Shown here one piece after another: positions 24,496 to 38,517 of a DNA stretch of 64,000 nt. This stretch comes from Quillaja saponaria (Eukaryota > Streptophyta > Magnoliopsida > Fabales > Quillajaceae). Each line of letters opens with the position of its first letter. Positions within the stretch are counted from its first letter, which is position 1. The stretch is taken from NCBI GenBank assembly GCA_029379385.1, contig CM055609.1, positions 5,022,001 through 5,086,000 on the forward strand, written 5' to 3'. Both the position numbers and the translations under genes were made by a program. The notes under the pieces are model-generated. The model was not told the DNA's origin. It worked only from the letters and a program-made list of their open reading frames with translations, and did no database searches.

Positions 24496-27400
24496 ATGGT
24501 AGGATCAGCTGTGCCTCAGCCTTTCTGGATACCCATATCTCAGGTGGGTCCTACGCCACTTAGTCTCATCACCACCGCCGCGTCTCTCCACCTGAGCCAC
24601 CTTTTACGCCACCGCATCAGCAACCATCTCCGCCTTGGGTTTCTAATTCAATCCTCTTTCAAGGTATCCCTCTCTTAAGTTTTATGTTAATTTTCCATTT
24701 GATCACTGAGGAAATATTTAAATTTCAACAAGTTTGGGCTTAATTTGCTCGAAATTTTCAATTTTTTTTTTTTCTTCTGAAAGAAACTCTAATGGGACCA
24801 GGAAGCAATTGAAAGCAGAGGGCATAACTATCACTATTCCAACTATTGCTATTTTTTCATAAACTTCTGTTATGATAATGGTGTGTGCTAAGCTGGATTT
24901 TGTATGGACCATCATATAGCACTTGTTAAGGTTTTCTTATTCACAGTTGGGAGTTGAAGTTCATCACTGTTACTAGAAATAGTTTCTTTTGATGAAAATA
25001 TTATGTGTAATTGGCATCTATAAATGTATGTATGCCACAATATCAGGTTCATGGGGCCAAGTTGGTCAGTTCAAATTTTTTGGCTTCTAAGTTCGGTATA
25101 AATCTTTGATATATAGCACTATACTGATGGTAGAATTGCAAACATTAATTAACTTAGTAATAGTATATGGAATGAAGTAGATGCCTAAACTCAATGCTGG
25201 AAATGCTTGATCAAGTGGACTTGCTCTATGAGAAAACCTTTGTGATAGTTTTGCTTTCAACGGGAATTACACAATCCTTTTGAAGGATGAATAAGGGGCT
25301 AGGGGAAAGAATAATAACTAACTTTAGCTGTTATTCTAGTTGCCTTCAAGTTAAGTTCTTTTCTAGGTCATCTTGCTTTTCTTATTTTGTAGAATTAGAG
25401 TTAGATAGATCAATTCAAGGGAAATTAAGTAATATTAGGGTCTAGGGTATTTTCTCCTTCTAAAATAATGTAAGGAGTTACCTATAGCTTCTCAAGTCTT
25501 GTGATTGGTGTATTTGGTTTTGTTTTCCTTTGCATATCTCCTTTTGATTCTGTGTATCTATGGTGACATACCTGATTTTAGTATCTTTTTCTGCACAGAA
25601 GCTCTCTTCTCTGAGTCATGTGATTAGATCAAAACATCTATGGTGTGAGAAATCACTTCAGTCCAAAGGAATCAGTTTTCTTCATTCACTCAATCATAAT
25701 TTGACTTCTACACATTCTACTAGTTTCTGCTTCTTTAATGGGGGAGAACGTAGAAAGGACTCTGGAAACAGTGAAATGTCCAGTTCAAAATCATCTGGTA
25801 GAAATTCATTTAGAGGAAGGAAATTGACAAATATTCTCCTTGCTGTTAATGTTTTGTGAGTATCACATTCCCTTTTGAACAAAAAACTTTATGGTTTGTT
25901 CTTCATGAATACAATTTAGAAGGTTAATCTAGGAACTAGCTTGTCTACTGCCAATCTGTCACTCTTGCTTAATTATGTTTCTCTAGTTCTGTATTTTCTA
26001 CTTCCTGTGGGATTTGCACATAAAATGGTGAAGTGGCTTTTCATATGCACAGAATTTATATTGCACAATTTCTAACACAAGGCAAGCTTATGCTGTGGGG
26101 AGCTAAGGTAAGTTTGCAAACAAGAATTCAAACGTGTGTCCTGTGTATTGGCACTTTTTTAACCATGGGCTATGTATATTACTAGATAAACAGTCTTATA
26201 GACAAAGGACAAGTATGGAGGCTGGCCTCGTCTTCCTTCTTGCATGCAAATATTGGACACCTTATGGTCTGGTTTGAATTTAAGCTGTTCAATTTTCTTT
26301 TCTTTGTATAATTTATTGAGTTTGGTATTTTGAAAATATCACAATATATTTCTCCAGGTTAATAGTTATTCTTTAAATTCAATTGGTCCTGCTGTGGAGA
26401 ATATCAGTGGTCCTAGGAGATATCTTGCAGTTTACTTCATCTCTGCCATAGCAAGTAATGGCTAACAATCTTTTTTCAATAGCCATTGAAATTTCTTACC
26501 TCTTGTATTCTAATTCCACGGCTTCTAGAAAATCAGGTTCTGCAATGAGTTATTGGTTCTGCAGAATGCCTGCAGTTGGTGCATCAGGAGCAATTTTTGG
26601 ATTAGTAAGTTCCTTGAAATTCATATTCGTCACAAATTCTCTCATCCTGTCTGCCTTTCAGAAATACATGCGTGCACATACATAAATATTTAATATGGTG
26701 TTCTACTTTGTGTTTTCCGTATTTGAGTTTCCTTCTTAGAATGTCAGTTCTTCCATATGTAAATATTGTATTTACAATAATAGTATTACCTTAATGATGG
26801 GACGGAAGTTATACTGTTAAGTCAAGATGCTGATGAACACGTGGTCTTACTTCTGAGACTGTTAATATCAGAAGCTACAAGCTATGACATTTATCTTGTT
26901 CTCCTCATCGTCTTCTATTATAACTGTCTTGCTTATATTTCAGGTTGGATCCTTTGCCGTCTTTGTCTTGAGGCACAGAAGCATTGTAGGCGGAGGCAGA
27001 GAAGATCTGCAGCACATAGCACAAGTAATCATCCTGAATATGGTATGCTCCTTGGTTTCTTGTGTCAACTATCGACTTAAGACAAGGGAATTTAAATGGA
27101 AACTCAGTTGAACCATGCTAATTCTTCTAAGCCTGTAAGATCAAACCCATTAAATCCGTCAGCATTCACCTTCTGCTCAGTGGGTTAGGGTGCCATGGTT
27201 TTCTTCCAAAAAAAATTAGTCATTTTGTATTGATATAAAACTCCTTATCATCCCTGGAACAAATGGGTTATTTGTGGAAATTTGTCACATCCTTTGACTT
27301 GTAGTAGTATATGTCCAGGGAAGAGATGTATGTTGGTAATAAACGCCTCTTCTATATAAAGTTACCTAGTAAACTTTACCAATTTTGACTTTTTATTTAA

Positions 27401-28338
27401 TCCCAAATAGAAAGGGGCTTATCAATCTTATTGGTGACTAAATTGGTATATACTGTCCTGCAGGTCATTGGACTATCTTCCAAAGGCATTGACAATTGGG
27501 GACATGTAAGTATAACTGAAGCATCGTAACTCCTACTAAATGATGCGTATATGAACAAAGGAATTTCTTGTTTAACCATTTTTGCATTCTGTTTCTTTTC
27601 TTTCTTTCTTCTTTTGGACAATTGTTGTTAGCTTTAGTGTGGGTACTGGTAGTCTCCCCTCTCCCATGCCCAATCCCATAATGCTTGAGGGTTTCTATTA
27701 GGTTTTGACTAAGGACCTTTTCTTTGGAAGAGGAAGGGCATGACTATTTTGAAAACATTCTATCCACTAACTCGTGCATTGATCTCCAAAAATATGCCAT
27801 TTCTACTCTGAAATTTACATGAAAATCTGCTGGTAGAAAGCATAGACTATGTAATGCTAGAGCAACTGTTGTTGTTTGTACCAAAAAGAGAAGATGGAGA
27901 GATAGAGAGAGAGGGGGAGGGACGGAGCCATGCCAAAATTTTGAACCAGTACAGTGACTGACTGAGGGCTCATGCGTTGGAGATATAGGTCTAATTCATT
28001 GGTTTTGCATCCGAATTAAAAATAATAATAAATTTATTTCTTGTAGGCATTAACATTTAGGATGAACTGACTATATGTATTCAAGCCTGCATCTAATTTC
28101 TTTATATACGTTTCAGGTTATCCCATCCTTGATCATCCATTTCTACTATTACTACTAATATTACCATCAACTACTTTGGCATTTACAATTTCAGTTAGGA
28201 GGCTTGTTAGGAGGTGCTGCTGCATCATGGGTTCTTGGACCTGCGTGGAAGCATGAATCCACATCCTGGGATGGTAGACAAATTTTTTCTGACAGAGCCC
28301 CAATTTTTAACCTCCTTAATGGAAAAAAGAGAACCTAA
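24496..28338 (+). CDS. RBL10: Plastid rhomboid-like intramembrane protease (RBL10-like)
   Basis: Nine exons: 24496-24663, 25599-25855, 26053-26107, 26186-26266, 26358-26454, 26537-26604, 26944-27042, 27464-27505, 28195-28338. Phases close perfectly to give 336 aa, near the size I recall for Arabidopsis RBL10. The first ~110 residues are a transit-peptide-like, Ser/His-rich leader. The rhomboid core follows, with the catalytic serine in GASG (S236) and the catalytic histidine in NWGHLGG (H289), so the Ser-His dyad is intact. Other landmarks are [18 protein letters not shown], the [10 protein letters not shown] loop and the final GGLLGG helix. RBL10 sits in the chloroplast inner envelope and is linked to lipid transfer (phosphatidate/galactolipid) and flower development. 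I chose the ATG of [11 protein letters not shown]. The gene converges with the next minus-strand gene. Confidence 0.92.
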
Positions 28339-29795
28339 GCAATTGAATTGAAAATCTGTGTTTAGTGGCAGAGTATTCCACCGCTGATTAGAAATGAGAA
28401 ATAGCTATTTTCCTTTTTTTATAGTATAATTTGCCATGAACTGTTCATTTTCCTGTCATCCAGGATACTACTATTATGAATTATATTTGCTGATTGTAAA
28501 TCTGTTCTCTTTAGTCATATTTTGTATATTTTCGTTTTTCTTCAGCTTCAAGTTTTTCTTAGGTAAATCCATGGAGATTACAAAGGAGCTAGTCTCTTCT
28601 CTCTTCCTCTCTTGTTTCACCTTCTCTCTTTTCTGTTCCGGGGACAGGGGAGTCTTTCTTTTCTCTGCTGTCTACTGCTGCAACGTTTCATTTGGGGTTT
28701 CTCTGGTGGCAAACTAGGTTCTTGCTCTGAGAAACCCATTCATCAAAATCCTTGTGAGGGAAGAGACTTTGAATTTGTTGACTCGTCATTTTATTCAAGT
28801 TTCAAAAATTTCTGAAAGAAAGAGAACATTAGATGCTTTAAAAACTGGTTAAAACTTGCATATTTGTAGAGCACTGTTGGAAATCTGTTTTCTATTTTTC
28901 TATGAATTTATTATTTCCCGGCGAAGTTTCTAAAAGATTTACATCTGATGAGTTGCTTCTAAATTCAATTCTGTTTGATGCCTCAAAGCATCACTGTCAC
29001 CTCTTACCTACAACAACCATGTAGGTAAAACAAAAGCAAACATAAAATATTTTGCCATGTACTACACTTTGTGCACACAATAAAGGAGTCGAAAGGAATC
29101 CACTTTTTCCCCAGGTTGTCCTATTATCTGTAGTGTATTACCCTGCTAATCAGGAAGTTGAATTTGCCACTTTCGTTTCAGAAATTGACACATTAGATAT
29201 CCAAACAATAATGATTAAGAAGTTCCTTCATCTTCAATAATATCGATTCAAAATGATGAAGGGTTTTTTTCTTACGATTGGGGAAACATTCTAAAACAGA
29301 AATGGAAGAAATTTATCCCCTCAACAATCTGCCTTGTATCTAAGTAACACATCAAATCATCCCATTTTTCTGATATCATCTAAATGTGAAGTACAAACTG
29401 CAGATGTCAAAAGGAACCAGCATTTCATACACTTGAGTGATTACAAAAGATTGTTCTCTTTGAAATCTGAAGCCTATCTTTTCCTTTCAACTATTCAGAC
29501 TATTGTTAGTTGCCCCCTTAGGGAAGAATAGCTCACAATTTCTTGAGAATTCAGAGATGTATACCAGTAAGAGGCCTGCCAACTTTTTGGCTTTGACCCA
29601 TATTTCATTCATTTCATTTACAAGTACACTGCTTGCCTGAAAGAAACAAACATAATCTACTTTAAATTTTCATCAGAACTTCCATGGTTAGCTGGAACAA
29701 AACTGGTATAAGACATTGTTGAGCTGAGCTCTTTGCTTGTGTTGGGAAGCCATCATTGATGGTGTTGAGTATTACTGGGAGTAATATTATTGAAA
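28339..29795. other. Convergent intergenic region and 3' UTRs
   Basis: 3' UTRs of the rhomboid gene (+) and of the DUF7036-type gene (-). Small frames at 28436-28815 and 29052-29531 are AT/TC-rich and show no family features. No RNA or mobile element was seen. Confidence 0.5.
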
Positions 29796-32700
29796 TCAAC
29801 AAAGGAGATAAATGGTCATCAGTCCAGAAAGTCCCAATAGCCAGAATTCCCTGTAGTAACGACTTTCTGCTGAAACTGCAACAAAAACCCAAACTTTAAC
29901 ATTTGCATAGAAGTTAGCAATTTTATGACAAACAATGACAACATGACACACCAAAGAGAACTTGCAAAACATACAAATCTTTTCTATAGAAATATATTCA
30001 GCCTATAGCTGTCTTCAAGATTAATAAATCAGTGTAAGGTTGAAATAATTCCCCGTTAAATTGAATGGAAATAGTTAATTACAGGGGCCTTATAGGCAGA
30101 TTGTCTTCTAACCAAACTTCCAGAAAAGATTTTGCTTAGCCTTGACAATGTACCTTCAAGTCGTTAAAATTACTTGACAGTACATTGATTTGTTAATATT
30201 TATAAAGCTAAACCTTATGGTCATGGACAAAGCATAATGGGATCTTGACTCCAGTTTTTCTAAAGTGGAACTTGTATATTTATAAGGATTGCTATGAATT
30301 GACAAAAATGTAATATCAACTCACAAAATCTAGAATCAAAGAGCATCAGCAAGACTAATGACAAAGCATGTAAATGAATTATGAGCATCTGAGCGGCCAT
30401 TTGTAGTATGAAGGAGCTACATATTTACATATACAGTAAAGACTAAAAAGAGAGTGAGTTCTTAATATGTCATAGGAAGCAGTAAGTAAATTTCATCCAT
30501 CAGTTTCAATTCGACCAATAAGGTGCTAAGTAACATCACCCATACAGGAAAAGAAAGTTAAATAAGAAATATCATCATATGCGTTAAATAAGCCCACACT
30601 GTAGCCACACCCAGCAAAAAAGGAAATTTTATAAGTAAGCAATCCAAACTTACATGATGGGGATGGGGTGATCGATGGAGACAGCAAATTTTCAGTGCTT
30701 CCTTTATCCTGGCTAGGCCTGGAGCCAAATGATACATCAGGTATGGGAGATAGAACTGGAGATGGCTTAGAAGCGGGACTGAAAGAAAGCGAGGAAGGAG
30801 AAGCAATAGGCGGTGGATGATATGGAGGAACAGATGGGTTAGAATGGGAAACTGGCGAGGAGCTTGGAGAGTATTTGCCTCCATGATATGGGCAGAGTTG
30901 TGGGGGATGCTTAGTTACACTAGATGGTGCAGGCGAAAGTGATTTGCAATTAACACATGGAGGGAGGTTAACAGCAGGTGAGGATATCGGAGAGTAGGAA
31001 GGGGAGTAAGATGGTGAGATTGGTGGTTCTACATAATTGCCCGACTCTGGGGATGGAGCTGGAGAAGGACCTGGTGGGGTGGCATGGAGAGTGCACTTTA
31101 GAACAGACGACAAACTGATGCTTTTAACTTTGCCAAAAACAGAGTTATCAAGGCCAAGATTTTTTGCAGGAGAGCCTGTGATTGTTAGAGCCAATTGTTT
31201 CAACCTCTGTGGTAGAAGCATTCCAAAGTTTGACACAACAGAAGCCTGTATTGTGACTGGGGGAGCTATTGTTGAGCCATTTGTATTTGTTATTTGCACA
31301 TACACATTCTGAATGGAAAAAGAAAAAGACAAAGAATGTGGTTAGTAAACCATTTACGATGGTGTTGGAAGGGGTACTCGTACATAAGTGTACACAGATT
31401 AACTGAAGCTAATTAATGAATAATGAAAATGTGCTCTTACTCTACTTCATCATATCTAGGACAGATTGGACATGCAATCTAGAATTATTTTAATTTAAAC
31501 AAGTTGGTCATGAGGAGCCTTTACGAGGTAAGCAACATTAATTTAAATTATCATGCTTTTCTTATTGAAAGTAACAATTATATGCGAAGTGCTGATGTTC
31601 TGGTGTATTCTTGTATCTAAATAACATATCTAAAAGTTTTGACTTCTAGAAGTTCTGATAATTCTTGAACGAGAAACAGACAGCAAGCTACAAAAAGTTA
31701 TGACAATTGTAGAGCTTTAAGTAAAATGGACCAATCTACTAAATAATCAAAGGCCAACTAAAAACTGAAAGATGCTTAAACAGGTGACTTTACCTCATAA
31801 GAACTTAGATGCAAGCCAAACTTCAACTCATCCTTGAGATCGACGAATTTATCCAGTATTTCGGAAATCGAATTATGGAGGGTAAAGTTAAATAGAATTT
31901 GGGGTATCTGCCAAATGGAAGCAGATTGCGGTAACACAGTGATTCCCCCTGGAAACTTCAGAATCTCAAACATAGACGGGTACCCAAATATTGATGTTGT
32001 CAAAGTCAGATTGGATTGCTGAAGGAACAGTTCAATTAGTGATGATCTCAGCACACTTAGGGAAACTGGATTTATCAGAACATCCATTGGATCAGAAAGA
32101 ACACCAAACACCACATTGGTCCAGTTAGATTCACTTCCTTGGTGCATAGATAAGACAACCACCTGTTACAAGTAGTTAGGTTTTAGGTCATCTTTCTCTA
32201 ACCAAACAAATCAGCACAATAGAATATAACAGAAAAATTCTGAAGTTAAACCTTTGTGTTTGGGAGACCTATTTCCTCAAATATATCATATTCTAATCTG
32301 TCAATGTGCGGAACAAGCTGTGAAACTGGCTTTTCCAGTCTGATGAATGCATGAACTGTGGCTGGAAAAAGTATCAAAAGGAACTAGTTAATGCAAGCGA
32401 TTGATGATGCATTTCCCAGACACCATAAACACCTTTCATAAGCTATTAAGGAATATTCATAAAACTCAGGACTTTCTGTGATCTCATAATAATCATTTCT
32501 AAATGGGGCACATGTCAAGTTGAAACAGCTGTGGTGATTGGAACTTAAAACATTCCAAAGGAAGGAACCATTTAATTGTATAACACCATATTCAAGACAA
32601 ATCACTGCATTAAATGCCAATTTTTTTCTTCTAAAAATAACACTATAACATGTGCCCTAAGGGCAATCTTTAAGAAAACCATTATCAAATACAATAACTT

Positions 32701-34555
32701 ATACAAGTAACTTTAGACACCAGACACAAGTTACCATAAACATAGCAATTTGCACATTCTTAAAGTCTCACGTCAAACCTATTTCAACATCGCTCCTATA
32801 ACCATTAATTCACATATTCAAGAAGTCTACAAAAACCCATCATTCTTCTTTAAGAGCATCCCATGTTTTATAATTCCACAATAACATTCTAGCATTTCAT
32901 AGTTCACACCAGCAGCGGAACACAAAACAAATATTAAGGTGGACCAAAGCATAATTTTTTTTTATATATACACAGACATAGATGTATAGTAAACTAGCTG
33001 AAGTTTTAAAATATGTTTCTTCAACTAACAGTTTGATAATTTACAATGGCGCCAACATTCATCCATTTTCTTGAATACATGTAAACTTTGGAGAAATTTC
33101 TTTATCAATGCTCATTATTAAATAATCATATACAAAATATTAGCATCTTATTTTGTACTCTGGTTTATAATTTTTTATTCCTCTGAATCAAGGTTTATAT
33201 TCATTTAGAAAAACTGTGAGACGCTAAAATAAATAGAATAGAAAACAGCAGTTCCAGTAACCAAGAGGCAACAAAGAACAAAGATCCTATTAGAATTATG
33301 TTTATAAATGAAGTTTTAATAGTCCTTTTTATACTGTAGCTTCAGGAGGATCCTGGGCCAAAGTAAAAAGGAATAGAGAAAGATTCAAAAGATCTAGGAT
33401 TACTGGGATGAAGAACTCATTCTCAAAATGGGCCCACCTTGGTCTGAACTGACATGCATAGTTCATACAACTGTAGATATCTATTAGTTGTGCTGCCAAA
33501 TCCTCCATTTATTTTGAAGCAAAGTTTGATGCTTCAATTTTACCATTCTCTCTTTACCCTCTTCAAATACCATATTATTCTTTTCTTTTGTTCTTTTATT
33601 AATTCCAAGCACATGAAAGGGGATGGAAAAATATAAAAGCCCCACCAACTTATCAATTCTAAACAGACACTAAAGGCAAACCATTCCATATTATTTGAAA
33701 TCTGTTTGATCCCTCCTAAGTTAATGAATTTAAGTCAAACTAAATTTCTAACACCAAGTTTAGGTGGGAGCGTTCCCCGTTCATGGTTCCCTTCCCAAGA
33801 CATGCACCTCATAATAAATGAAGTTATAAGACAACCTATGCCCAAAAAAACGTCAAATAAAAAAATGAGAGAGAAAAAGAGAAAGGTGAATTAGTGCGTT
33901 CCTATACTCAAAAATTAGGAACTAAATACTGAATATCCACTAGTCCATGTCAATTCAGTTCAAGTAGAAGAGCATACCCAAATTCCCAGAACAACAAATG
34001 TTTCAATCTATTGAACAACAAGGTGGATAACCAAATACCCAATTTCTTGACAACCAAATTGACATGGTGACACACTGCATAGCGGTGGACTCATAAGCAC
34101 ACTGATTTCAAGATAAATTAGCACATAAAGCATCGAAAAGCCAAAAGTTCACAACAAAAAGATGGAATTTTAATTCCCATTTGCAACGAACCACAACAAT
34201 TCGCAGGCTGAGCATTCCAATAGCTTCAAAGTATCAGAAATCTACGATTACACAATCCAAAAAGCTGAAAAACAATAACTAGTAAGAGACACATACCGCT
34301 GAGCTTAATTGCATCTTTTGCATCAAACCCATACTTCATTTTATGTATTGGAAGGATCCAGAAAATCCCAGATAGCAAAACTGACAAACTCAAAATCAAA
34401 ACGAAAAGACACTTGAAATTGAATTCCTTTGCGAATCCCTGCAAAACCATCGAACATCCCTGGCAGATAAATCCTGAAGAGCTTTGATTCTCAACATCAT
34501 GATTCTGCTGTTGATGCAGATTTTTTTTCCCTTCAATTTTTTCGAGTTTCCCCAT
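29796..34555 (-). CDS. DUF7036-type membrane protein with proline/serine-rich region
   Basis: Five exons: 34297-34555, 32252-32361, 31794-32162, 30654-31308, 29796-29875, giving 490 aa. Residues 50-70 form a membrane span or signal anchor (LFVLILSLSVLLSGIFWILP) after a hydrophilic N-terminus. About 80-320 is a folded extracytoplasmic part with beta-rich sequence (TVHAFIRLEKPV, VVVLSMHQG, NVYVQITNTNGS). About 324-464 is Pro/Ser-rich with PSPAPSP and SPSYSP motifs like hydroxyproline-rich wall proteins. The last exon ends in a hydrophobic stretch (FWLLGLSGLMTIYLLC), perhaps a second span or a GPI-type signal. I think it belongs to DUF7036, whose function is unknown. Exon 5 is supported by acceptor and phase only. 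Intron 1 is long (1.9 kb). The ATG at 34566 is out of frame and upstream, a small uORF. Confidence 0.75.
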
Positions 34556-34974
34556 TTGCAGAGCATGTGGAATCCCCTCCTGTATATTTCCCAGTACAGG
34601 TAACAAAACGGAGACTCAAGAAGATGAAGATGTGAGACAAGTGTTCATGGTGGGCAGGGCTATAAGCCAGTATATTAACTCATTAAACCCACTTCTCTCT
34701 CACTCTCTCTCGCTAAAGCACACACTCCACGGACCAAGTCTCTCACTCTCCCTCCACTTTTCCAAGTTATTTTATTAAACTTTTAGGCTACCGAACGTTG
34801 AGGTGAAGCAAAGGTGAAAAAGAAAGAGTGTGAGAGCATAAAGTTAGGGTTTTTTTTGTCATTTACAATAGAGGTTTTTTATATCCCTAAGAACACAATA
34901 AATGTTAGTATTAAGATTATTGTCATTAAATTATTTTGTTTATAATTTGTCTTATTCCAAGTGTATTTGTTAAG

Positions 34975-35450
34975 ATGCACTAAATGTAGTTTTTAATTGT
35001 GACTCAAATTATGGTCACCAAATATTATAAATTTTTTAAGAGTTCATTTAACCAATGTCACATTTGATAAGGTTTAATAAATATAATTTTTAGAATTTAT
35101 TAAATTTTAAAAATAGTAAATTATTTATTACATAATACTAAAATTAATTATAATAAATAATATAAAATTTTTTATATTTATTATCTTAACAAGTGCTCTT
35201 AAGTACTCATTAGAAAATTTTATTTTTTATATATGAATTTGTCTAACGAGTAATTTTAAGATAATTGATACTATAAATAAAAATTTTGTAACACATTTAT
35301 TATGATAATTGATTATAATTTTAATATTATTTAATTTATAAGTTATTACCTTTATAAAAATTTTGTTTAAATAAATATCATATATTCTTAACAAGTATCT
35401 TAAAAATTTATAAACAAGTGTACTAAGAACTCCTTAAACTAATACATTTA
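34975..35450. repeat. Possible MITE-like AT-rich repeat block
   Basis: The motif AACAAGT followed by a CTTA/ACTA-type tail recurs at about 35190, 35390 and 35420. The ends (CCAAGTGTATTTGTTAAG... and ...AAACAAGTGTACTAAG) look loosely inverted. I could not define exact terminal repeats or a target duplication, so this is only a suspicion. Confidence 0.25.
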
Positions 35451-36753
35451 ATTAAAATTTTGAATTCAATGAATTGACATTTAGTGAACTTCTCCCTTCC
35501 ACTACATGCTTAAGCATAAAAAAATAAAAGTATTTTTTAATTTACTATTGGATATAATTTTCGATTTTTTACTACTATTGGAAACAAAGTATTTTTCTAA
35601 TTTATCCTTTTGATTCCTCTATAATATTCCATTGTACTAATATTTATTTATCTAATGGGGGGCTTGTTGTAATGAAGAAGCAAATGAATTAACAATTGCA
35701 TACCATACAAGTGGACCATTTATAAGGGAAGAAATTTGGTAAATAATGGGACTAATCATATGTACACATAAATGTCAGAGCTAGATTGCACAACTATAAA
35801 GATAGTGATGGATAATTTGATTGGGCAACATCCTCACTTTAGTCTAACATAATTGGGACAAAATGGTATTTTAATATTTTAACATTTTAATATTTCAACA
35901 ATTTTTTACTTTAACTACTATATATAAATGATGTTTTGAAAAATGGAAATTTTATTGGTGATACTTGGGTTTTTAGTGGTAGGTTTTAATGTTGACAGAG
36001 AAACAAATCATAAAAAAAAAAGTTAATCTAGAATTTATTTAAAAATTTCCTTTTGTAAATGAAAAAGATATAAGATTGTTATTTGAGAATAAATTATTAA
36101 TTTTGTTATTAGAATTTACTTAAGATTGTTATTTTGGAAAATGTTGTGATATATGCTAATATTATCCATCAATAGTAGAATTATTGTTTTGGTTACTATC
36201 TTATACTTTAGATTAGTGAGACTAACTTTAATTTCAAGAGAAAAAGAGAACAAAAAATAAGAGCATGATTAGGATTTTATCAAGTGATAAAATCTTTACA
36301 AAGCATTAAAAGCTCTTGTTTCATATTTTATTTCTTATTATATTCGAGATATGAAGAACTTGACTTACTTATTATTATATATTATGTAGAGAACTATTGA
36401 TAATCATATATTAAGATTTATTAAAAAATTGTATCTAATCAAATAACGATCAATAATTTAGAAAAGATATCCAAAATTGAGACACATGATTTGATTCTTC
36501 ACAACTAATTTGCATGATGATATAACTTTTTGCATTCCATTTTTTCTAATTGTATTGTATATAAAAAGAAGTTTGTACTTAAAAAAGCATAAAAAACAAT
36601 TTGTATTCATTATTATTTTTTGGCCACATTTTTTGTATTCATTATTAAAATTGCAATATGTAGTAGAGCTTGATACGCAACACTGAAAATCTATGCAGGT
36701 TCAATGTTGCCCAAGACAACCTATATTTTGTTGGCTTCTTAATGTCATTAGCA

Positions 36754-36770
36754 CCCCCCCCCCCCCCCCC
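36754..36770. repeat. C17 homopolymer
   Basis: Seventeen consecutive cytosines in an otherwise AT-rich gap. The true length is doubtful in any assembly. Confidence 0.9.
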
Positions 36771-37132
36771 TGTAGCTCAATTGAGAGGGTATACAAACAA
36801 TCCCCTTTCTATATATATATGTTTTTTCTTCACCCAAACCAGCAAGAGCTATTACTTTGTCTATTATGCAACTAACAAGATCTTCAACTTATAAACTGGT
36901 CAAATTATTATGTCCAATGATTTAGAGATAAGGATTTTCTAATGAAAGATATATATAGAGATAAGAATAAAAAGGACAAAACTTATTTTACTGAACTTAG
37001 TGTTTCTAAACAAGTAGAAGAGAATATGAAATATCTGTTTAAACTGTTACCTCTCTCTTTTTTGGTTTGAAACTTTGTCCCTTTTCTTTAACTTATTAAT
37101 ACCCAATGATTCAAACAACACATTTAACACCC

Positions 37133-37429
37133 TTAGTAAGTACCTACTCTCCATCTCTCTCTTTTCTTGGGTGCATGACCAATTGACAGAATCTGTATTC
37201 TTCCAAATATTAGAGGTTGATAATAGCAACAATACAAAGGATAATAAAAGAAGAAGAAAAAAAGCAGTAGTAGGGAAATTGTTAAGAGGGGTATGGGTGG
37301 TGGGGGGTGTAGGAACTTGGAAGCCTGAGATATTAGTAAAGGAGCACAAGAAACCACCGTTTGGTGGAACACCATGACTCCATGAAAGAAGCATCCAACC
37401 ACCAAGAATTTGATGGTAGCAATTTTCAT
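37133..37429 (-). CDS. Candidate small ORF with signal-peptide-like start
   Basis: A 98-codon frame beginning MKIATIKFLVVGCFFHGVMV, which reads as a signal peptide (basic start, hydrophobic core, small residues near SCA). The remainder is a run of Pro, Leu and Phe that is unlike a mature protein, so a real gene would need splicing or may not exist. No family recognised. The start codon lies inside a 9-bp inverted repeat (CCAACCACC/GGTGGTTGG, 37396-37438). Confidence 0.15.
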   Translation of the reverse strand: MKIATIKFLVVGCFFHGVMVFHQTVVSCAPLLISQASKFLHPPPPIPLLTISLLLLFFFFFYYPLYCCYYQPLIFGRIQILSIGHAPKKRERWRVGTY

Positions 37430-38517
37430 GGTGGTTGGATTGTTGACATAAGACTTGATTTTCCCCTCACAAGACAACCAGAGTTTAATTTTTTTGCAAC
37501 TTGCTCTAAAATAATATAAGCTAAATATGCTATTTCTTTTTTCTTATTATCTAGAGGGGGGAGGGGGGGTTGTCCTTTGGTTCTATATCCATGAAGTGCT
37601 GACTATATAATCATTCAAAATTGATAGTTTTGCAACTAGCCCTAACCTTTAGGAACGTTGTAACATAAAGGACAAAACAGGTAGCCTTTCCCTTGTCTTC
37701 TCAAAATGTTGCCTCTTTCTTTCACCTATAAGTGCAGCTGACCTCCAGTCGAGTAAATATCATTGAAAAACTGGCTGTCATGAACTGTTAATCCTGCTGG
37801 CCTCATGTTCTGTAACCCAGACTACAAGGGCATTTGGACAATCCACACAAATGAGGTATTCTGTTACACAAAGCAGTATGCAGTGAGCATGAACATATTC
37901 AGAACAAGTACTAAATTATGGTCTAAAGATTGAAGACTATGCAATCAACCACTGATTTTTTTGAAACATGTCAAAATCAGACTAGTCTAGAAATGTCCTC
38001 TCCTTGCAGTAGCGATAAGCAATATCATAAATTTATACGCTTATAGGCAAATATATCAAATGGCTTAATAATATCAACTAGAGATTATTAGCAATTAGCA
38101 GAATAATGTGGCCTAAACATAATGAAAATACAAGTCAGCAACAAAAAATAATGAAAATAAGATCTAAACTATTTCACCTCAGTGATCTCCACTTCAGCAA
38201 GCTCCATCAGTATATATGGGGTGCCTTGAAATTACTGTCTTACAAATTTTTGCATGAAAGCATTGGCAAAGCCTTTCCAAATCTTGACCTGTCCATTTTA
38301 GTTCAAGCAGCGTGGCAAAGAATATATACTTTGAGTTTCTTTTCTACATGTAGGACTGAACAACTAAGGCAGTAACTAACAAATTTTAAGCATTCCAAGT
38401 AAAAAGGTCAAGGGGATTAAAACTATTAGCTTAATAACTTGTCTATTTACAGAAGAATGGGACCAAGATTACATCTTCTATTTTCTTAAAACTACCCTCT
38501 GTATAAAAGTACCACAT

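Larger units (their letters stand above)
34556..38517. other. AT-rich intergenic region
   Basis: Starts with the upstream region of the DUF7036-type gene (CT-rich stretch near 34690-34760) and ends in the 3' UTR of the DUF639 gene. In between are very AT-rich blocks, a MITE-like segment (about 34975-35450), a C17 homopolymer and one secretory-looking small ORF, each listed separately. No conserved gene was recognised. Confidence 0.5.

Noticed and set aside
29662..29892. 76-codon minus-strand frame over the last exon of the DUF7036-type gene
   Set aside because: Different frame from the phase required by the upstream exon; treated as a shadow of the last exon.
36771..36800. tRNA-like text TGTAGCTCAATTGAGAGG after the C17 run
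   Set aside because: Resembles a D-arm/A-box, but there is no B-box, anticodon arm or acceptor pairing downstream, so neither a tRNA nor a SINE is supported.
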